Below are positions 9,529 to 18,813 of a DNA stretch of 64,000 bases, one piece after another. The stretch's first letter is position 1, and the number at the start of each line of letters is the position of its first letter. Source of the stretch: Microvirga massiliensis (GTDB lineage Bacteria; Pseudomonadota; Alphaproteobacteria; Rhizobiales; Beijerinckiaceae). Location of the stretch: the NCBI RefSeq assembly GCF_001006805.1, contig NZ_LN811350.1, forward strand, positions 364,425-428,424. The letters are read 5' to 3'. The position numbers were made by a program, and so were the translations under genes. Under the pieces are notes generated by a model. It was not told the origin of the DNA. It did not search any database and was given only the letters and a program-made list of their open reading frames with translations.

Positions 9529-10317
9529 GTGATCTCGCGGCTCTCGCAAGGCACGGCCCGGGTCATCCTGATCTTGGCCGTGATCCTGCTCCCGCTGGTT
9601 GCACTCGCGCAGAGCTTTCCCGCTCTGACCGGCCGGGTCGTCGATGCGGCCGGGATTCTATCTCCGAGCGATGAGGCGGCCATTGCCGAGCGGCTACGGG
9701 CTCATGAGGAACGCACGACGAACCAGGTCGTGGTCGCGACCGTGCGCAGCCTCGGCGGCACATCGATCGAAGATTATGCAAACCGCCTCTATCGCACCTG
9801 GCAGCTGGGGCAGAAGGGCAAGGACAACGGCGTCCTTCTGCTCGTCGCCCCGAACGAGCGGCGGGTTCGCATCGAAGTCGGCTATGGCCTTGAAGGCACG
9901 CTGACGGATGCGCTGGCGAGCGTCATCATCAACACGACCATCGCGCCCCGCTTCCGCCAGAACGACTTTGCCGGCGGCATCAGGGCCGGCGTGGACGCGG
10001 TGATCTCGATCCTGAGCGACGACAGCGGGGAATGGAAACGCCCGGTGGAGGTGCGGGACGACAGCCGGACCGAGATCGATCCGTTCACCGTCCTGATCCT
10101 GCTCATCGTTCTATTCTACATCATATCCCGGTTTCTCTCCCGCGGTGGCCCACGCGGCCCGCATCGAAGGCGCCGCGGCGGCTGGATCATCCTCCCGGGG
10201 CCAGGCTGGGGCGGTGGCGGCTGGTCGGGTGGGGGCGGCTGGTCCGGCGGAGGAGGCGGCGGATTTTCCGGTGGCGGCGGCTCGTCCGGCGGTGGCGGCG
10301 CGTCGGGAAGCTGGTAG
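9529..10317 (+). CDS. TPM-domain membrane protein with glycine-rich tail (YgcG-like)
   Basis: A 262-residue protein starting at GTG. It has a signal peptide (residues 1-27), a periplasmic TPM domain (about residues 30-155; FPALTGRVVDAAGILS at its start and VRIEVGYGLEGTLTDA in the middle), one membrane helix near residues 188-203 and a basic segment. It ends in a tail of about 40 residues made almost only of Gly, Ser and Trp (GGGGW repeats). The tail is low complexity, not a tandem DNA repeat of another origin. It follows lemA by 27 bases and is probably its functional partner in an envelope module of unknown biochemical role. Confidence 0.88.
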   Translation: MISRLSQGTARVILILAVILLPLVALAQSFPALTGRVVDAAGILSPSDEAAIAERLRAHEERTTNQVVVATVRSLGGTSIEDYANRLYRTWQLGQKGKDNGVLLLVAPNERRVRIEVGYGLEGTLTDALASVIINTTIAPRFRQNDFAGGIRAGVDAVISILSDDSGEWKRPVEVRDDSRTEIDPFTVLILLIVLFYIISRFLSRGGPRGPHRRRRGGWIILPGPGWGGGGWSGGGGWSGGGGGGFSGGGGSSGGGGASGSW

Positions 10318-10380
10318 TCGGGTCGGGAAGCCGCACAGCCGGCCGTCGCCGGGGATCGCGCGCATGCCGGAATAGGGGTC

Positions 10381-10992
10381 GTGATGATCAATGCCGAGGA
10401 GCGGGAACAGCTCGCGCAAGCCATCCGGGATGCCGAAGCCCGGACGGCCGGCGAGATCGTTGTCGTCGTGGCCGCACAGGCGAGCGACTACAGGTCCTTT
10501 CCGATCCTTTGGGCGCTGCTCCTCGCGCTCGTCACGCCCTGGCCGCTGATCTGGCTCACCGGCCTGTCGCCGACGCGGATCTTCCAGATCCAACTCGTCG
10601 TCGCCCTCGTGGCGAGCGTCATCCTCTCTCTTCCGGAGCGCCGGCACCGGCTCGTGCCGGACCGCGTCAAGCGCGCGCGCGCCCACCAGGCGGCTTCTCA
10701 CGAATTCGTGTCACGCGGGCTGACCCGCACCCGAGGGCGTACCGGGGTCCTGATCTATGTCGCCGTCGCGGAGCATTTCGCCGAGATCGTCGCCGACACG
10801 GGGATCAGCGAACGCGTCGACCCGGACATCTGGCGTCACCTGATCGAGGAACTGCTCGAAGCGGTCCGCCAGGGCCGGGCTGCAGAGGGGCTTCTGAAAG
10901 CGGTCGAGGCCGTCGGACGTATCCTCGCCGAGCATGCGCCGCCCCACGCAGATGACGAGAACGAATTGCCCAACAAGGTCATCGTGACTTGA
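10381..10992 (+). CDS. Second TPM-domain membrane protein
   Basis: A 203-residue protein with a TPM-like fold split by two membrane helices (about residues 38-58 and 66-82). It begins MINAEEREQLAQAIRDAEARTAGEIVVVVA, close to the first strand-helix unit of TPM domains, and ends with long amphipathic helices. GTG at 10381 and ATG at 10384 are adjacent possible starts after AGGGG. It is the third gene of a lemA-TPM-TPM set, a combination seen in many proteobacteria. No catalytic residues can be named. Confidence 0.82.
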   Translation: MMINAEEREQLAQAIRDAEARTAGEIVVVVAAQASDYRSFPILWALLLALVTPWPLIWLTGLSPTRIFQIQLVVALVASVILSLPERRHRLVPDRVKRARAHQAASHEFVSRGLTRTRGRTGVLIYVAVAEHFAEIVADTGISERVDPDIWRHLIEELLEAVRQGRAAEGLLKAVEAVGRILAEHAPPHADDENELPNKVIVT

Positions 10993-11037
10993 GAACTGGC
11001 GCGGATTGGGCGGGAGGAGATTCTTGTCGAAGACGGA

Positions 11038-11070
11038 GTCGCATCCGATGATGCGACACTGGCCTTTTTC
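11038..11070 (+). terminator. Candidate terminator after the lemA-TPM genes
   Basis: GTCGCAT at 11038-11044 pairs with ATGCGAC at 11051-11057 over a 6-base loop, and CTTTTT follows at 11064-11069. The T-run is a few bases further from the stem than ideal. It is the only such structure between the last TPM gene and the convergent amidase gene. Confidence 0.45.
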
Positions 11071-11122
11071 GTCATACCGGAGCAAGCAAACCCGGAAGGC
11101 GCCTCGAACGGCTGAGGGAGCC

Positions 11123-12526
11123 CTACCCCCCGCTCAGCCAGGCCGGCCGCCGCTTGTGCCAATCCGTTGCCTGCTGGTAGGCGAAGCCGATTCTCAGGAC
11201 GAGTCCCTCGTCGTAGCCCCGGCCATTGATCTGGAGCGCCGTGGGCAGGCCCTCGGACGTGAAGCCGTTCGGGATCGACAGGGCGCAGAGATCCAAGAAA
11301 TTGGCGAGCCGCGTGAAATGGGCCGGGGTCACGGCCTGGTCGACCTCGTCGAGCGGGATCGCTGCCGTACGCGTGGTTGGCGTCAGGAGCGCGTCGATGC
11401 CCTGCATGGCCTGCGCATAAGCGGCCTTGACGTCCGCACGCCTCTGCAAGGCCTGAAGGTAGTCCCGGGACGAGATGCTGCGGCCGGCCTGGACACGCCC
11501 TCGGACGTCGGGATCGAGAGCGAGGCGTGCGTCGTCGACGGTCTCGGCGAGAATGGCATAGGATTCGGCACTCATGATCCGGCCGTTGCTCACGGCGACA
11601 TCGTCGAAGCCGCAGGGCAGCGTCGCGTCGACGATTTCCGCGCCGAGCTGCTCGAGTTGCCGGAGCGACTCGTCGTAGGCAGCGAGCACCTCCGGCGCGA
11701 CATCTTTCCGTTCCGAATCCGGCATCCGCGCGAGGCGCAACCCGCGGACTCCCCGCTTGAGGTCCGACAGCGGAGCTCCGGCCGGGCAGGCCAGGGTCTT
11801 CAGGTCGCGCGGATCGAGCCCCTGCATGACCTCGTAGAGGAGCGCCGCATCCTCCACGGAATGGGCCATCGGCCCCGGGGTGTCGAGGCTCGGGCTCAGC
11901 GGCAGGACCCCATAGGTGCTGACCCGTCCGACCGTGGTCTTGAGGCCGCTAAGCCCGCAGAAAGAAGCCGGCAGGCGAACCGAACCGCCCGTATCGGTGC
12001 CGATCGCCCACGGCACGAACCCGGCGGCCACGGCCACACCGGAGCCGCTGCTCGATCCGCCCGGGACGCGCGCGGTTTGGAGATCCCAAGGATTCCAGGG
12101 CGTGCCCATGGATTTGTTCGTGCCCCAGCCTCCATAGGCGAATTCCACAGTATGGGTCTTGCCGATCACGATCATGCCGGCTGCGATCAGGCGCTGCACC
12201 AGGGTCGCGGTCACGGCGGAACGGCGCTCCCGCCATATGGCGGCGCCCCCGGTCGTGATCCGGCCGGAGATCTCGACGAGATCCTTGATCGCGATCGGAA
12301 CCCCGTGCAGCGGACCGACGGCATGTCCGGCCCGGATCGCCTTGTCGGCCGCTTCGGCGGCCAGCCGGGCCTCCTCGGCATAGACCTCCGTGAAGGCATG
12401 GAGCTTGGAGTCCCGGCTCTCGATCCGGGCGAGACAGGCCTCGACCACCTCGACCGGCGAGAGCCGGCGCGCAGCGATGCTCGCCGCGAGTTCGTGCACG
12501 GGCAGGATTGCAGGGTCAGTGGTCAT
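11123..12526 (-). CDS. Amidase (amidase-signature family)
   Basis: Hydrolyses a carboxamide to the acid and ammonia. The Ser-cisSer-Lys triad of the family is visible: Lys81 in IAIKDLVE, the serine run 158-160 in VPGGSSSGSG, and nucleophile Ser182 in GTDTGGSVRLPAS. At 467 residues the length is normal. GatA-type function is less likely because no gatB or gatC is nearby and the sequence resembles stand-alone amidases. The ATG at 12526 is preceded by TGGAG; an upstream in-frame start would add 13 unconvincing residues. It lies 145 bases downstream of livF on the same strand, which suggests that the importer delivers an amide or peptide-like substrate to it. Confidence 0.88.
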   Translation of the reverse strand: MTTDPAILPVHELAASIAARRLSPVEVVEACLARIESRDSKLHAFTEVYAEEARLAAEAADKAIRAGHAVGPLHGVPIAIKDLVEISGRITTGGAAIWRERRSAVTATLVQRLIAAGMIVIGKTHTVEFAYGGWGTNKSMGTPWNPWDLQTARVPGGSSSGSGVAVAAGFVPWAIGTDTGGSVRLPASFCGLSGLKTTVGRVSTYGVLPLSPSLDTPGPMAHSVEDAALLYEVMQGLDPRDLKTLACPAGAPLSDLKRGVRGLRLARMPDSERKDVAPEVLAAYDESLRQLEQLGAEIVDATLPCGFDDVAVSNGRIMSAESYAILAETVDDARLALDPDVRGRVQAGRSISSRDYLQALQRRADVKAAYAQAMQGIDALLTPTTRTAAIPLDEVDQAVTPAHFTRLANFLDLCALSIPNGFTSEGLPTALQINGRGYDEGLVLRIGFAYQQATDWHKRRPAWLSGG

Positions 12527-12671
12527 GGAATGCTCCAGGCGATGCCGAAACGGGTTGACGATCACGATCGATAATGAAGCGGTTGCGCTTTGTCACACCG
12601 GTAGGCTCTGCGACGCGCATGGGAACAGTCTCTCCGACTATGCCTTTATGCGGGCCTGATGTCGGGTGACA

Positions 12672-13391
12672 TCAGAGACCAAGATAAGCCTTCCTGATCA
12701 TCGGGTGGCCCTGGAGTTCCGCGGATGGTCCGTCGAGCACGAGGCGGCCATTCTCCAGCACATAGACGCGATGGCTGACATTCAGGACTTGCTTGACGTT
12801 CTGCTCGACGAGCAGGATCGGCAAGCCGGTCTCGGCCACGCGGCGGATGGCAGCCATCACTTCCTTCACGAGAAGGGGAGACAATCCAATGCTGGGCTCG
12901 TCCATGATCAGCATTTTCGGGCCGAGCATGAGGGCGCGCGCGATCGCCACCATCTGCTGCTGCCCACCGGAGAGCTGCGCCGCCTTGGCATTCGCAAATG
13001 CAACGAGATCCGGAAACAGATCGTAGACGCGCTTCAGATTCCTGTCCCGTTCGGCACGGGCCCGCGGGAGATACGCGCCGAGCATGAGGTTGTCCTCGAC
13101 CGTCATGTTCGGGAAGAGCTGCCGTCCCATGGGGACATGGGCGAGGCCCTTCTCGGCCATGTGATGCGGACGAACTGCGCTGATTTCTTCGCCGTCGAAG
13201 ACGATCCGGCCGCTCCACGGCGCAATCATCCCGGAGATCGCCCGCAGGATGGTCGACTTTCCGCTGCCGTTGCCTCCGACGAGGCCGACGAGCTCGCCTT
13301 CGTCGACGTGAAGGGAGACGCCGAACACAACCTTCAGGCTGCCATAGCCGAGTTCGAGGTTTTCGACTTCGAGGATAGGACGCCCGGCCAT
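12672..13391 (-). CDS. livF: Branched-chain amino acid-type ABC transporter ATPase LivF
   Basis: One of the two ATP-binding subunits of a Liv/HAAT-family importer. Walker A is GGNGSGKST (about residues 40-48), the signature is LSGGQQQMVAIARAL and Walker B is MLIMDEP. The 239-residue length and the C-terminal AELQGHPMIRKAYLGL are typical of LivF. Its start overlaps the last base of the livG stop. It acts on the cytoplasmic face with LivG, LivH and LivM. Confidence 0.93.
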   Translation of the reverse strand: MAGRPILEVENLELGYGSLKVVFGVSLHVDEGELVGLVGGNGSGKSTILRAISGMIAPWSGRIVFDGEEISAVRPHHMAEKGLAHVPMGRQLFPNMTVEDNLMLGAYLPRARAERDRNLKRVYDLFPDLVAFANAKAAQLSGGQQQMVAIARALMLGPKMLIMDEPSIGLSPLLVKEVMAAIRRVAETGLPILLVEQNVKQVLNVSHRVYVLENGRLVLDGPSAELQGHPMIRKAYLGL

Positions 13392-14107
13392 CAGTCGGTC
13401 CCGAGATAGGCTTGGATGACGCGCTCGTTATCCATGACTTCTCTCGGCGGCCCCTCCGCGATCTTCGCGCCGCTCGCCATGACGATGACGTGGTCCGACA
13501 GCTCGATGATCGCTTCCATGATGTGCTCGACCATCAGGATCGCGAGGCCCTTGTCACGCAGTCCCGCGACGAAGCTGATCATCTCGCGGAGCGACGGCGG
13601 ATTTAGGCCCGCCATGATCTCGTCGAGGAACAAGACGCGCGGCTTGACGGCGAGCGCCCTGGCGAGCTCGAGCCGCCGCCGGCGCGCAAGGTTGAGGTCC
13701 ATGGCCGGCTGGTCATAGCGATCCGCCAGCCCGACCTGCTCCAGAACATCCATGGCGAGCCTTTCCGCCGCCGCGCGCCTTCGCTCGGTCAGGAAGGCGG
13801 GCACGAGCACGTTCTCGAGCACCGTGAGCTCCTCGAACGGATGTTCCGTCTGGAAGGTCCTGCCGCAACCCTCGCGGGCTCGCTTGAAGGGCGGGAGGCG
13901 ACTGACGTCGCGGCCGAACAGAGTGACGGTTCCGGCCTCTGCGGGAACGAAACCGGTGAGCGCGTTGAAGAGGGTGGTCTTTCCCGCTCCGTTCGGTCCG
14001 ATGAGGCCGAGAATCTCTCCGGCTCGCAACGTGAGAGAGACGTTGTCGACGGCGGTCACGCCGCCGAATCGGACGGTGATCCCGTCAGCCTTGAGCGCGC
14101 TTTGCAT
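13391..14107 (-). CDS. livG: Branched-chain amino acid-type ABC transporter ATPase LivG
   Basis: The second ATP-binding subunit, 238 residues. Walker A is GPNGAGKTT and Walker B is VLFLDEIMAGLNP. The signature region reads LNLARRRRLELARAL, where the usual LSGGQ is replaced by LNLAR, a real departure since livF in the same operon keeps a standard one. LivG proteins often vary at this loop. The gene overlaps livM by 23 bases upstream and livF by one base downstream. Confidence 0.92.
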   Translation of the reverse strand: MQSALKADGITVRFGGVTAVDNVSLTLRAGEILGLIGPNGAGKTTLFNALTGFVPAEAGTVTLFGRDVSRLPPFKRAREGCGRTFQTEHPFEELTVLENVLVPAFLTERRRAAAERLAMDVLEQVGLADRYDQPAMDLNLARRRRLELARALAVKPRVLFLDEIMAGLNPPSLREMISFVAGLRDKGLAILMVEHIMEAIIELSDHVIVMASGAKIAEGPPREVMDNERVIQAYLGTD

Positions 14108-15038
14108 AGATTCTCCGCGTGAGCGTACGCGACCATTCGCCGACGATGCCGCGAGGCAGGAAGAGAACGACGATCAGGACGAGGAAACCGTAGATCAGCA
14201 GGTTCGCCTCGGCGAAGGTGGTCCGGAAGATTTCTCCCGCACCGATCAGAACGAGCGCACCGGTTGCAGGACCCCAGACCGTGCCGCGTCCGCCGATGAT
14301 GGCGGTGAGCGCAATCTGGACCGACACGAGCAGAGAGAAGAGCGTGTGCGGCTCGAGAAAGGACAGGACGATCCCGTGGAGGCCACCACTGAGCGCCGTC
14401 AGAGCGCCCGACAGCATGAAGGCTTTGAGCTTGACGCTCGCTGGGTCGATCCCAGCCGCCATGGCGGAATCCTCATCCTCGCGAACGGCGCGAAGCTGAT
14501 ATCCGAATCTGGCGCGCGAGATCAGAACGACGCTCCCGATCGCCAGCACCGCAAAGGCCAGCGCGAGATAAAACTGTGTCACGCGGGAGAAGAGATCGAT
14601 CCCGAAAGGCTCCGGCAAAGTCGCGATGAAGACGCCCGTCGCGCCTCCCGTGAGCCAGCCCTCGTTGATGGCGATCATGCGGAAGATCTCCGCGAAGGCG
14701 ATCGTCGAGAGCGTGAAATAGGGGCCGCGCAACGTGAAGGTGAGACGCCCCCAGCCATAGGCCAGGGCTGCCGCAACCAGCATGGCCAGCAGCACAGACC
14801 ACCAGGGATCGATTCCGTAGCGCGATTGGCCGAGCGCAACGAAATAGGCGCCCAGCCCTACGAAGGAGGCATGTCCGAGACTGACCTGACCGTTCCAGCC
14901 GCCCAGGATATCCCAGGCCGTCGCCCAACCGGCGAAGAGCAGCACCGTGATGGCAATCGTCAGATACGCCGGAAACGCAAGAGGATAGAGGGCTCCGACG
15001 ACGATCAAGGCGCCGAGGCCGAGTAGATGTCCGTTCAT
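14085..15038 (-). CDS. livM: Branched-chain amino acid-type ABC transporter permease LivM
   Basis: An inner-membrane permease of 317 residues with about eight to ten hydrophobic segments and the conserved LivM motifs GQVSLGHASFVGLGAY and GGRGTVWGPATGA. It pairs with LivH. Its ATG overlaps the livH stop by 4 bases, indicating translational coupling. The transported substrate cannot be read from the permease. Confidence 0.93.
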   Translation of the reverse strand: MNGHLLGLGALIVVGALYPLAFPAYLTIAITVLLFAGWATAWDILGGWNGQVSLGHASFVGLGAYFVALGQSRYGIDPWWSVLLAMLVAAALAYGWGRLTFTLRGPYFTLSTIAFAEIFRMIAINEGWLTGGATGVFIATLPEPFGIDLFSRVTQFYLALAFAVLAIGSVVLISRARFGYQLRAVREDEDSAMAAGIDPASVKLKAFMLSGALTALSGGLHGIVLSFLEPHTLFSLLVSVQIALTAIIGGRGTVWGPATGALVLIGAGEIFRTTFAEANLLIYGFLVLIVVLFLPRGIVGEWSRTLTRRIYAKRAQG

Positions 15039-15919
15039 ACGCGTTTGACCGTGCGACCGAAGAGACCCTCGGGACGCAGAAGCAGGACGAGCAGGAAGGC
15101 AATGAGTCCATAGGCGTCACGGTATTCCGATAGGAAATACGATGCGCCCAGAACTTCGGCCAAGCCCAGGAGCAGCCCGCCCGCAATGGCGGCCGGAATG
15201 TTCCCGAGGCCTCCGAGGACCGTCACGACGAAAGCCTTGAGGGTGTAGGTCGCGCCGGCGAAGGTCGGCGTCGCGAACAGGAGCGGAATCAGCGTGATGC
15301 CGGCGATCATGGCGAGCGTCGTGCCGATCCCGAAAACGATGCTGTGGATGCGCCGCGTGTCGATTCCGACGAGCTCCGCGCCGAGCCGGTTCTCGGCGGT
15401 GCCGCGGATCGCGCGTCCGATCTCGGTGCGGTTCAAGAGCCAGTAGAGGGCGGCGATGATCACCGTGGTTGCCGATCCGGCGAGGAGCAGCACCACGGAG
15501 ATATTGACGCTGCCCAGAGTGATCGTGGCCGAGGCATAAGGGACCTGGACCGAGCGCGGCTCGGCGCCGAAGGTCAGAAACAAGAGATTGCCGATGATGA
15601 GCGAGATGCCGAGCGTCGCGAGCAGCGATGCTTCCGGAGGCGCATCCGCAATCGTGGCGAGCACGAGCCGCTCGATCGCAAAACCGATCGCAAAGCCGAG
15701 GGGCAGGGCGATGAGGATAGAGAAATACGGGTCGAGGCCGAAGACGAGATTGAACAGGATCGCGCTGTACATCCCGAGAACGACGAAATCGCCATGCGCG
15801 AAATTGATCGTGCGCATCACGCCGAAGACCAGCGTGAGTCCGACGCCGATCAGAGCATAGACGCCGCCGATCAACAGCCCGTTCAGGATGTTCTGCAGGA
15901 GGATCGCGATATCGGTCAC
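15035..15919 (-). CDS. livH: Branched-chain amino acid-type ABC transporter permease LivH
   Basis: An inner-membrane permease of 294 residues with the LivH landmarks LIGGVYALIGVGLTLVFGVMRTINFAHG in its first part and VVTVLGGLGNIPAAIAGG near the end. I chose the GTG at 15919 because it gives the usual LivH N-terminus (hydrophobic from the eighth residue) and has CGGAG upstream. The longer ORF adds 40 charged residues that do not belong to the family. It follows livK by 125 bases. Confidence 0.92.
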   Translation of the reverse strand: MTDIAILLQNILNGLLIGGVYALIGVGLTLVFGVMRTINFAHGDFVVLGMYSAILFNLVFGLDPYFSILIALPLGFAIGFAIERLVLATIADAPPEASLLATLGISLIIGNLLFLTFGAEPRSVQVPYASATITLGSVNISVVLLLAGSATTVIIAALYWLLNRTEIGRAIRGTAENRLGAELVGIDTRRIHSIVFGIGTTLAMIAGITLIPLLFATPTFAGATYTLKAFVVTVLGGLGNIPAAIAGGLLLGLAEVLGASYFLSEYRDAYGLIAFLLVLLLRPEGLFGRTVKRV

Positions 15920-16044
15920 CGTCGCTGAACTCCGGGTTGCCTGCCGGGAACCGCCACGGCGTTCCCGAACTCGCGAGACGAAAGGTTCGACCGAACCTGT
16001 CGAGACCGGGGGAGCGACGGCGCCGTCGCTCCCCCGCATTCATG

Positions 16045-17235
16045 TCAGCGTTCGGACCATGGCGGCGTCGGGTGACGGACCTCCGCGGCTGCGAGTTCGG
16101 CCGGGAAGACCGTCACGTGCTGGCCTCCCTGGATCTGCAGAACCAGGCTGCGGATCGGATTCTGGTTCTTGAAGCCGTCGAAATTCTCGAATCGGACGGT
16201 CGTGACCGGTGTCTTGAGATCGGTCTTCTCGAGAGCTTCGCGCACGGTCTCGCGTGACGTCGATCCGGCGCGGCGCAACGCATCGGCCGCGACCGCAAGG
16301 GCCAAGTAGCCTTCGGCCTCGTAGAAGGACGGTTCGGAGCCGGCGCGCGCCTTCAGGCGCTCGTAGAGATCCTTGGCGCCGGGATAATTGACGTCCCTGC
16401 TCCAGCTCACGACCGTTGCAATGTATTCCGAGATATCGCCGACCTGCTGGATGAAACTCGGCAGCGCGGCCGAGGTGTCGATGGCGATTGCTTTCGCGTT
16501 CAGGCCGACCTCGCGCATCTGCCGCGCAATCGCCACGCCGTCGTCGGCGTATGAGACGATGTAGAGGACATCGGGCTGTACCGACCGGAAGCGGTTGAGG
16601 ATCGGACGGAAATCCGTAACGCCCTGGTCATAGGCCTGATCCCCGACGATCTTGTAGCCGCGCTCTTCCGCGAGACGCTTGCCGGCTTTCGCCAGCGAAG
16701 TCGGCCATGCGCCATTGCCGTACAGCATGGCGACATTGGTCAGGGGAATATCCGGCTTCTTTTTCTTCAGAAAGTCGAAGTAGTTGAAATAGGTGGTCGC
16801 AACGATCGTCGAGTTGTGCTTGGCGCGAAACACCCAGGGAGAGCCTGGATTCGTGATGCTGTCGTCGGCGCTGCCGAGCACGATGAGCGGAATCTTCCGG
16901 CGTGTCATGAACTGCGCCATTGGGCCCGTGATCGACGACGCGTAGGAGCCGATGATCAGCGGAACGCCCTGCCTGTCGAGCGCTTCGACGGCTGCCAGAG
17001 CGCTTTGCGCCTCCGAGCGATCATCCTGGACGACGAGTTCCAGCGGCTGGCCATTGATGCCGCCATTCGCGTTGATCTCGTCCAGCGCGACCTGCATTCC
17101 CGTCCGGTAGCGTTCGCCGAACGTCGCGAAGTTGCCCGAGAGAGAATTGACGACGCCGACCTTGACCTGGGCTTGGCTCGGAGCCCCGAACGTCACCAGC
17201 GACGCGGCCAGGGCTGCTGCAAAAGCGAACCTCAT
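16045..17235 (-). CDS. livK: Periplasmic substrate-binding protein LivK-type
   Basis: A 396-residue precursor with a signal peptide (residues 1-22, ending SQAQ) and a two-lobe receptor fold of the Leu/Ile/Val-binding protein type: VKVGVVNSLSGNFATFG at the start, GQPLELVVQDDRSEAQSA and PLIIGSYASSITGPMA in the first lobe. The ATG at 17235 directly follows GGAGGAGG, better placed than the ORF start at 17259. As first gene of the liv operon it should be the most highly expressed subunit. The ligand is unknown; linkage to an amidase hints at an amide. Confidence 0.92.
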   Translation of the reverse strand: MRFAFAAALAASLVTFGAPSQAQVKVGVVNSLSGNFATFGERYRTGMQVALDEINANGGINGQPLELVVQDDRSEAQSALAAVEALDRQGVPLIIGSYASSITGPMAQFMTRRKIPLIVLGSADDSITNPGSPWVFRAKHNSTIVATTYFNYFDFLKKKKPDIPLTNVAMLYGNGAWPTSLAKAGKRLAEERGYKIVGDQAYDQGVTDFRPILNRFRSVQPDVLYIVSYADDGVAIARQMREVGLNAKAIAIDTSAALPSFIQQVGDISEYIATVVSWSRDVNYPGAKDLYERLKARAGSEPSFYEAEGYLALAVAADALRRAGSTSRETVREALEKTDLKTPVTTVRFENFDGFKNQNPIRSLVLQIQGGQHVTVFPAELAAAEVRHPTPPWSER

Positions 17236-17254
17236 TACCTCCTCCGTCCGTGTT

Positions 17255-17271
17255 GTCACCCAGATGGTGAC
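17255..17271. promoter_or_regulatory. Inverted repeat in the livK leader
   Basis: GTCACC at 17255-17260 and GGTGAC at 17266-17271, separated by 5 bases, lie just upstream of the livK ribosome binding site. The element could be an operator or an RNA hairpin affecting translation. Further upstream on the minus strand, CTGACA and TATGAC spaced by 18 bases are a possible promoter. Both are read by eye only. Confidence 0.3.
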
Positions 17272-17451
17272 GGAGCCGCTCTCGCTGAATGCGGACGCTC
17301 CTTCGCATAGTCATAGATTGGTCGGTGACTGAGTGTCAGCCCGAAAAGCGGCGGATCCAAGCGGTTATCCCGCGCTGCGGAACCGCAACCCGCCGTGGCT
17401 CCGAAGCCTCGTGAAAGCCCCGCCTCGGGCGAGGCGAAACAAGCTTTCGGA

Positions 17452-18813
17452 TCAGCGCAGAAGGCGTTCGATCAGCGACCGGGTCCGTGTCGTGTAGGGC
17501 GGATCGAGTAGGCGTGAGAGTGCAAACCGGCTCTGACGCACGACAGCCCGTCGGTTCGAGAAGGTGTCGAAGCCTGCCCGGCCGTGGTAGCGCCCGAAGC
17601 CGGAGGCTCCCACGCCGCCGAAGGGCAATCCATCGATCGCTGCCTGGGTTACGGTCCCATTGACGACGAGCGCTCCAGCCCGCGTGCCGTCAAGAACTGC
17701 GCGTTCCGCGGCACGGTCGCGCGTGAAGAGATAAACGGCCAGCGGGGTCGGTCGCGTCCGGATCCGGCTGATCGCGTCGCCAAGATCTGCGACCGTTTCG
17801 AGCGCGAGCACGGGTCCGAAAATCTCCTCGCAGGACAGGGGCGATCCAGGCCGGACAGGCGCGAGCACCAGCTCCGCGGGACGTGTGCCGCACCCGGCTT
17901 GGCCAAGTGCCTCGATCCGTTCTCCCGCTACGAGCGCATCGAGACGAGCTCTCTGACCATCCGAGGCTATTCCGGTGACAAGGCCATCCGGGTAGAGGCG
18001 GCGCACTGCCTCCTGCAGGGCTGCCGTAAAGGTCTCGCGCGCGATGCCGACGAGCAGCACGGTGTCGGGAGCGATGCAGGTCTGGCCGGCATTGAGCCCC
18101 TTTCCCGCCACGATCGCGCGTGCCACCTCGCCGAGATCGGCGTCGGGCAGCACCAAGACCGGACACTTGCCGCCGAGTTCGAGTGTCATCGGTGTGAGAT
18201 TCTGCGCGGCAGCTGCCATGATCCGGCATCCGGTCCCGGTCGAGCCGGTGAAAAAGAGATGGTCGAACGGCAGCCGTGTGAAGGCCTCGGCCACGTCGGG
18301 ACCGCCGGTGACCACCTGTGCGATCTCGGGCCCGAGCGCCTCGTTCAGGAGATCGGCCAGAAGGGCGGCGGTCCTGGGTGTCGCCTCCGAGGGTTTGAGG
18401 GCCACCCGGTTGCCGGCGGACAGGGCGGATACCAGCGGCAGGACCGCGAGCTGGAACGGGTAGTTCCAGGGGGAGAGCACGCCCACCACGCCGAGTGGCT
18501 GCGACACCTCCCAGGCGCGCCCGGGCCAGAACGGTAGGCCCACCGCCACCCGCCGCGGCTTCGCCCAGCGTGCGAGTCGCGGCCGGGCGTTGCGGATGGC
18601 TCTCACCGTCACCAGCACCTCGGCAATCAGCGTCTCCTCGCGAGCACGTCCACCGAAATCCGCATCGATCGCCGCTGCAATGGAGACGCGAGCCTCGAGG
18701 GTTGCCCTTTCCAGGTTGGTGAGCAGGCCTTTGCGGGTGGCGATGGGCAGGCCGCCATCGCGGCGATCCGCCATGCGCAGGACCTCGTAGGCGGCTGCAG
18801 CGGCGCTCGTCAC
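17452..18813 (-). CDS. Aldehyde dehydrogenase, probably oxidising a C30 carotenoid aldehyde
   Basis: A 453-residue NAD(P)-dependent aldehyde dehydrogenase of the coniferyl-aldehyde/fatty-aldehyde branch. Catalytic residues are Asn117 (PWNYP), Lys140, Glu212 (ELGGK) and Cys246 (GQTCIAP). It is the last gene of the carotenoid operon and overlaps the IspH stop by 4 bases. In known C30 pathways an aldehyde dehydrogenase converts the 4-aldehyde made by the CrtP-type oxidase to the carboxylic acid that is then glycosylated. That role is inferred from the operon; the protein family alone would not reveal it. Confidence 0.85.
   Translation of the reverse strand: MTSAAAAAYEVLRMADRRDGGLPIATRKGLLTNLERATLEARVSIAAAIDADFGGRAREETLIAEVLVTVRAIRNARPRLARWAKPRRVAVGLPFWPGRAWEVSQPLGVVGVLSPWNYPFQLAVLPLVSALSAGNRVALKPSEATPRTAALLADLLNEALGPEIAQVVTGGPDVAEAFTRLPFDHLFFTGSTGTGCRIMAAAAQNLTPMTLELGGKCPVLVLPDADLGEVARAIVAGKGLNAGQTCIAPDTVLLVGIARETFTAALQEAVRRLYPDGLVTGIASDGQRARLDALVAGERIEALGQAGCGTRPAELVLAPVRPGSPLSCEEIFGPVLALETVADLGDAISRIRTRPTPLAVYLFTRDRAAERAVLDGTRAGALVVNGTVTQAAIDGLPFGGVGASGFGRYHGRAGFDTFSNRRAVVRQSRFALSRLLDPPYTTRTRSLIERLLR

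Noticed and set aside
10195-10315. A tandem DNA repeat or CRISPR-like array
   Set aside because: The GGC-rich repetition is the coding sequence of the Gly/Trp tail of the TPM protein; unit lengths vary and there are no spacers.
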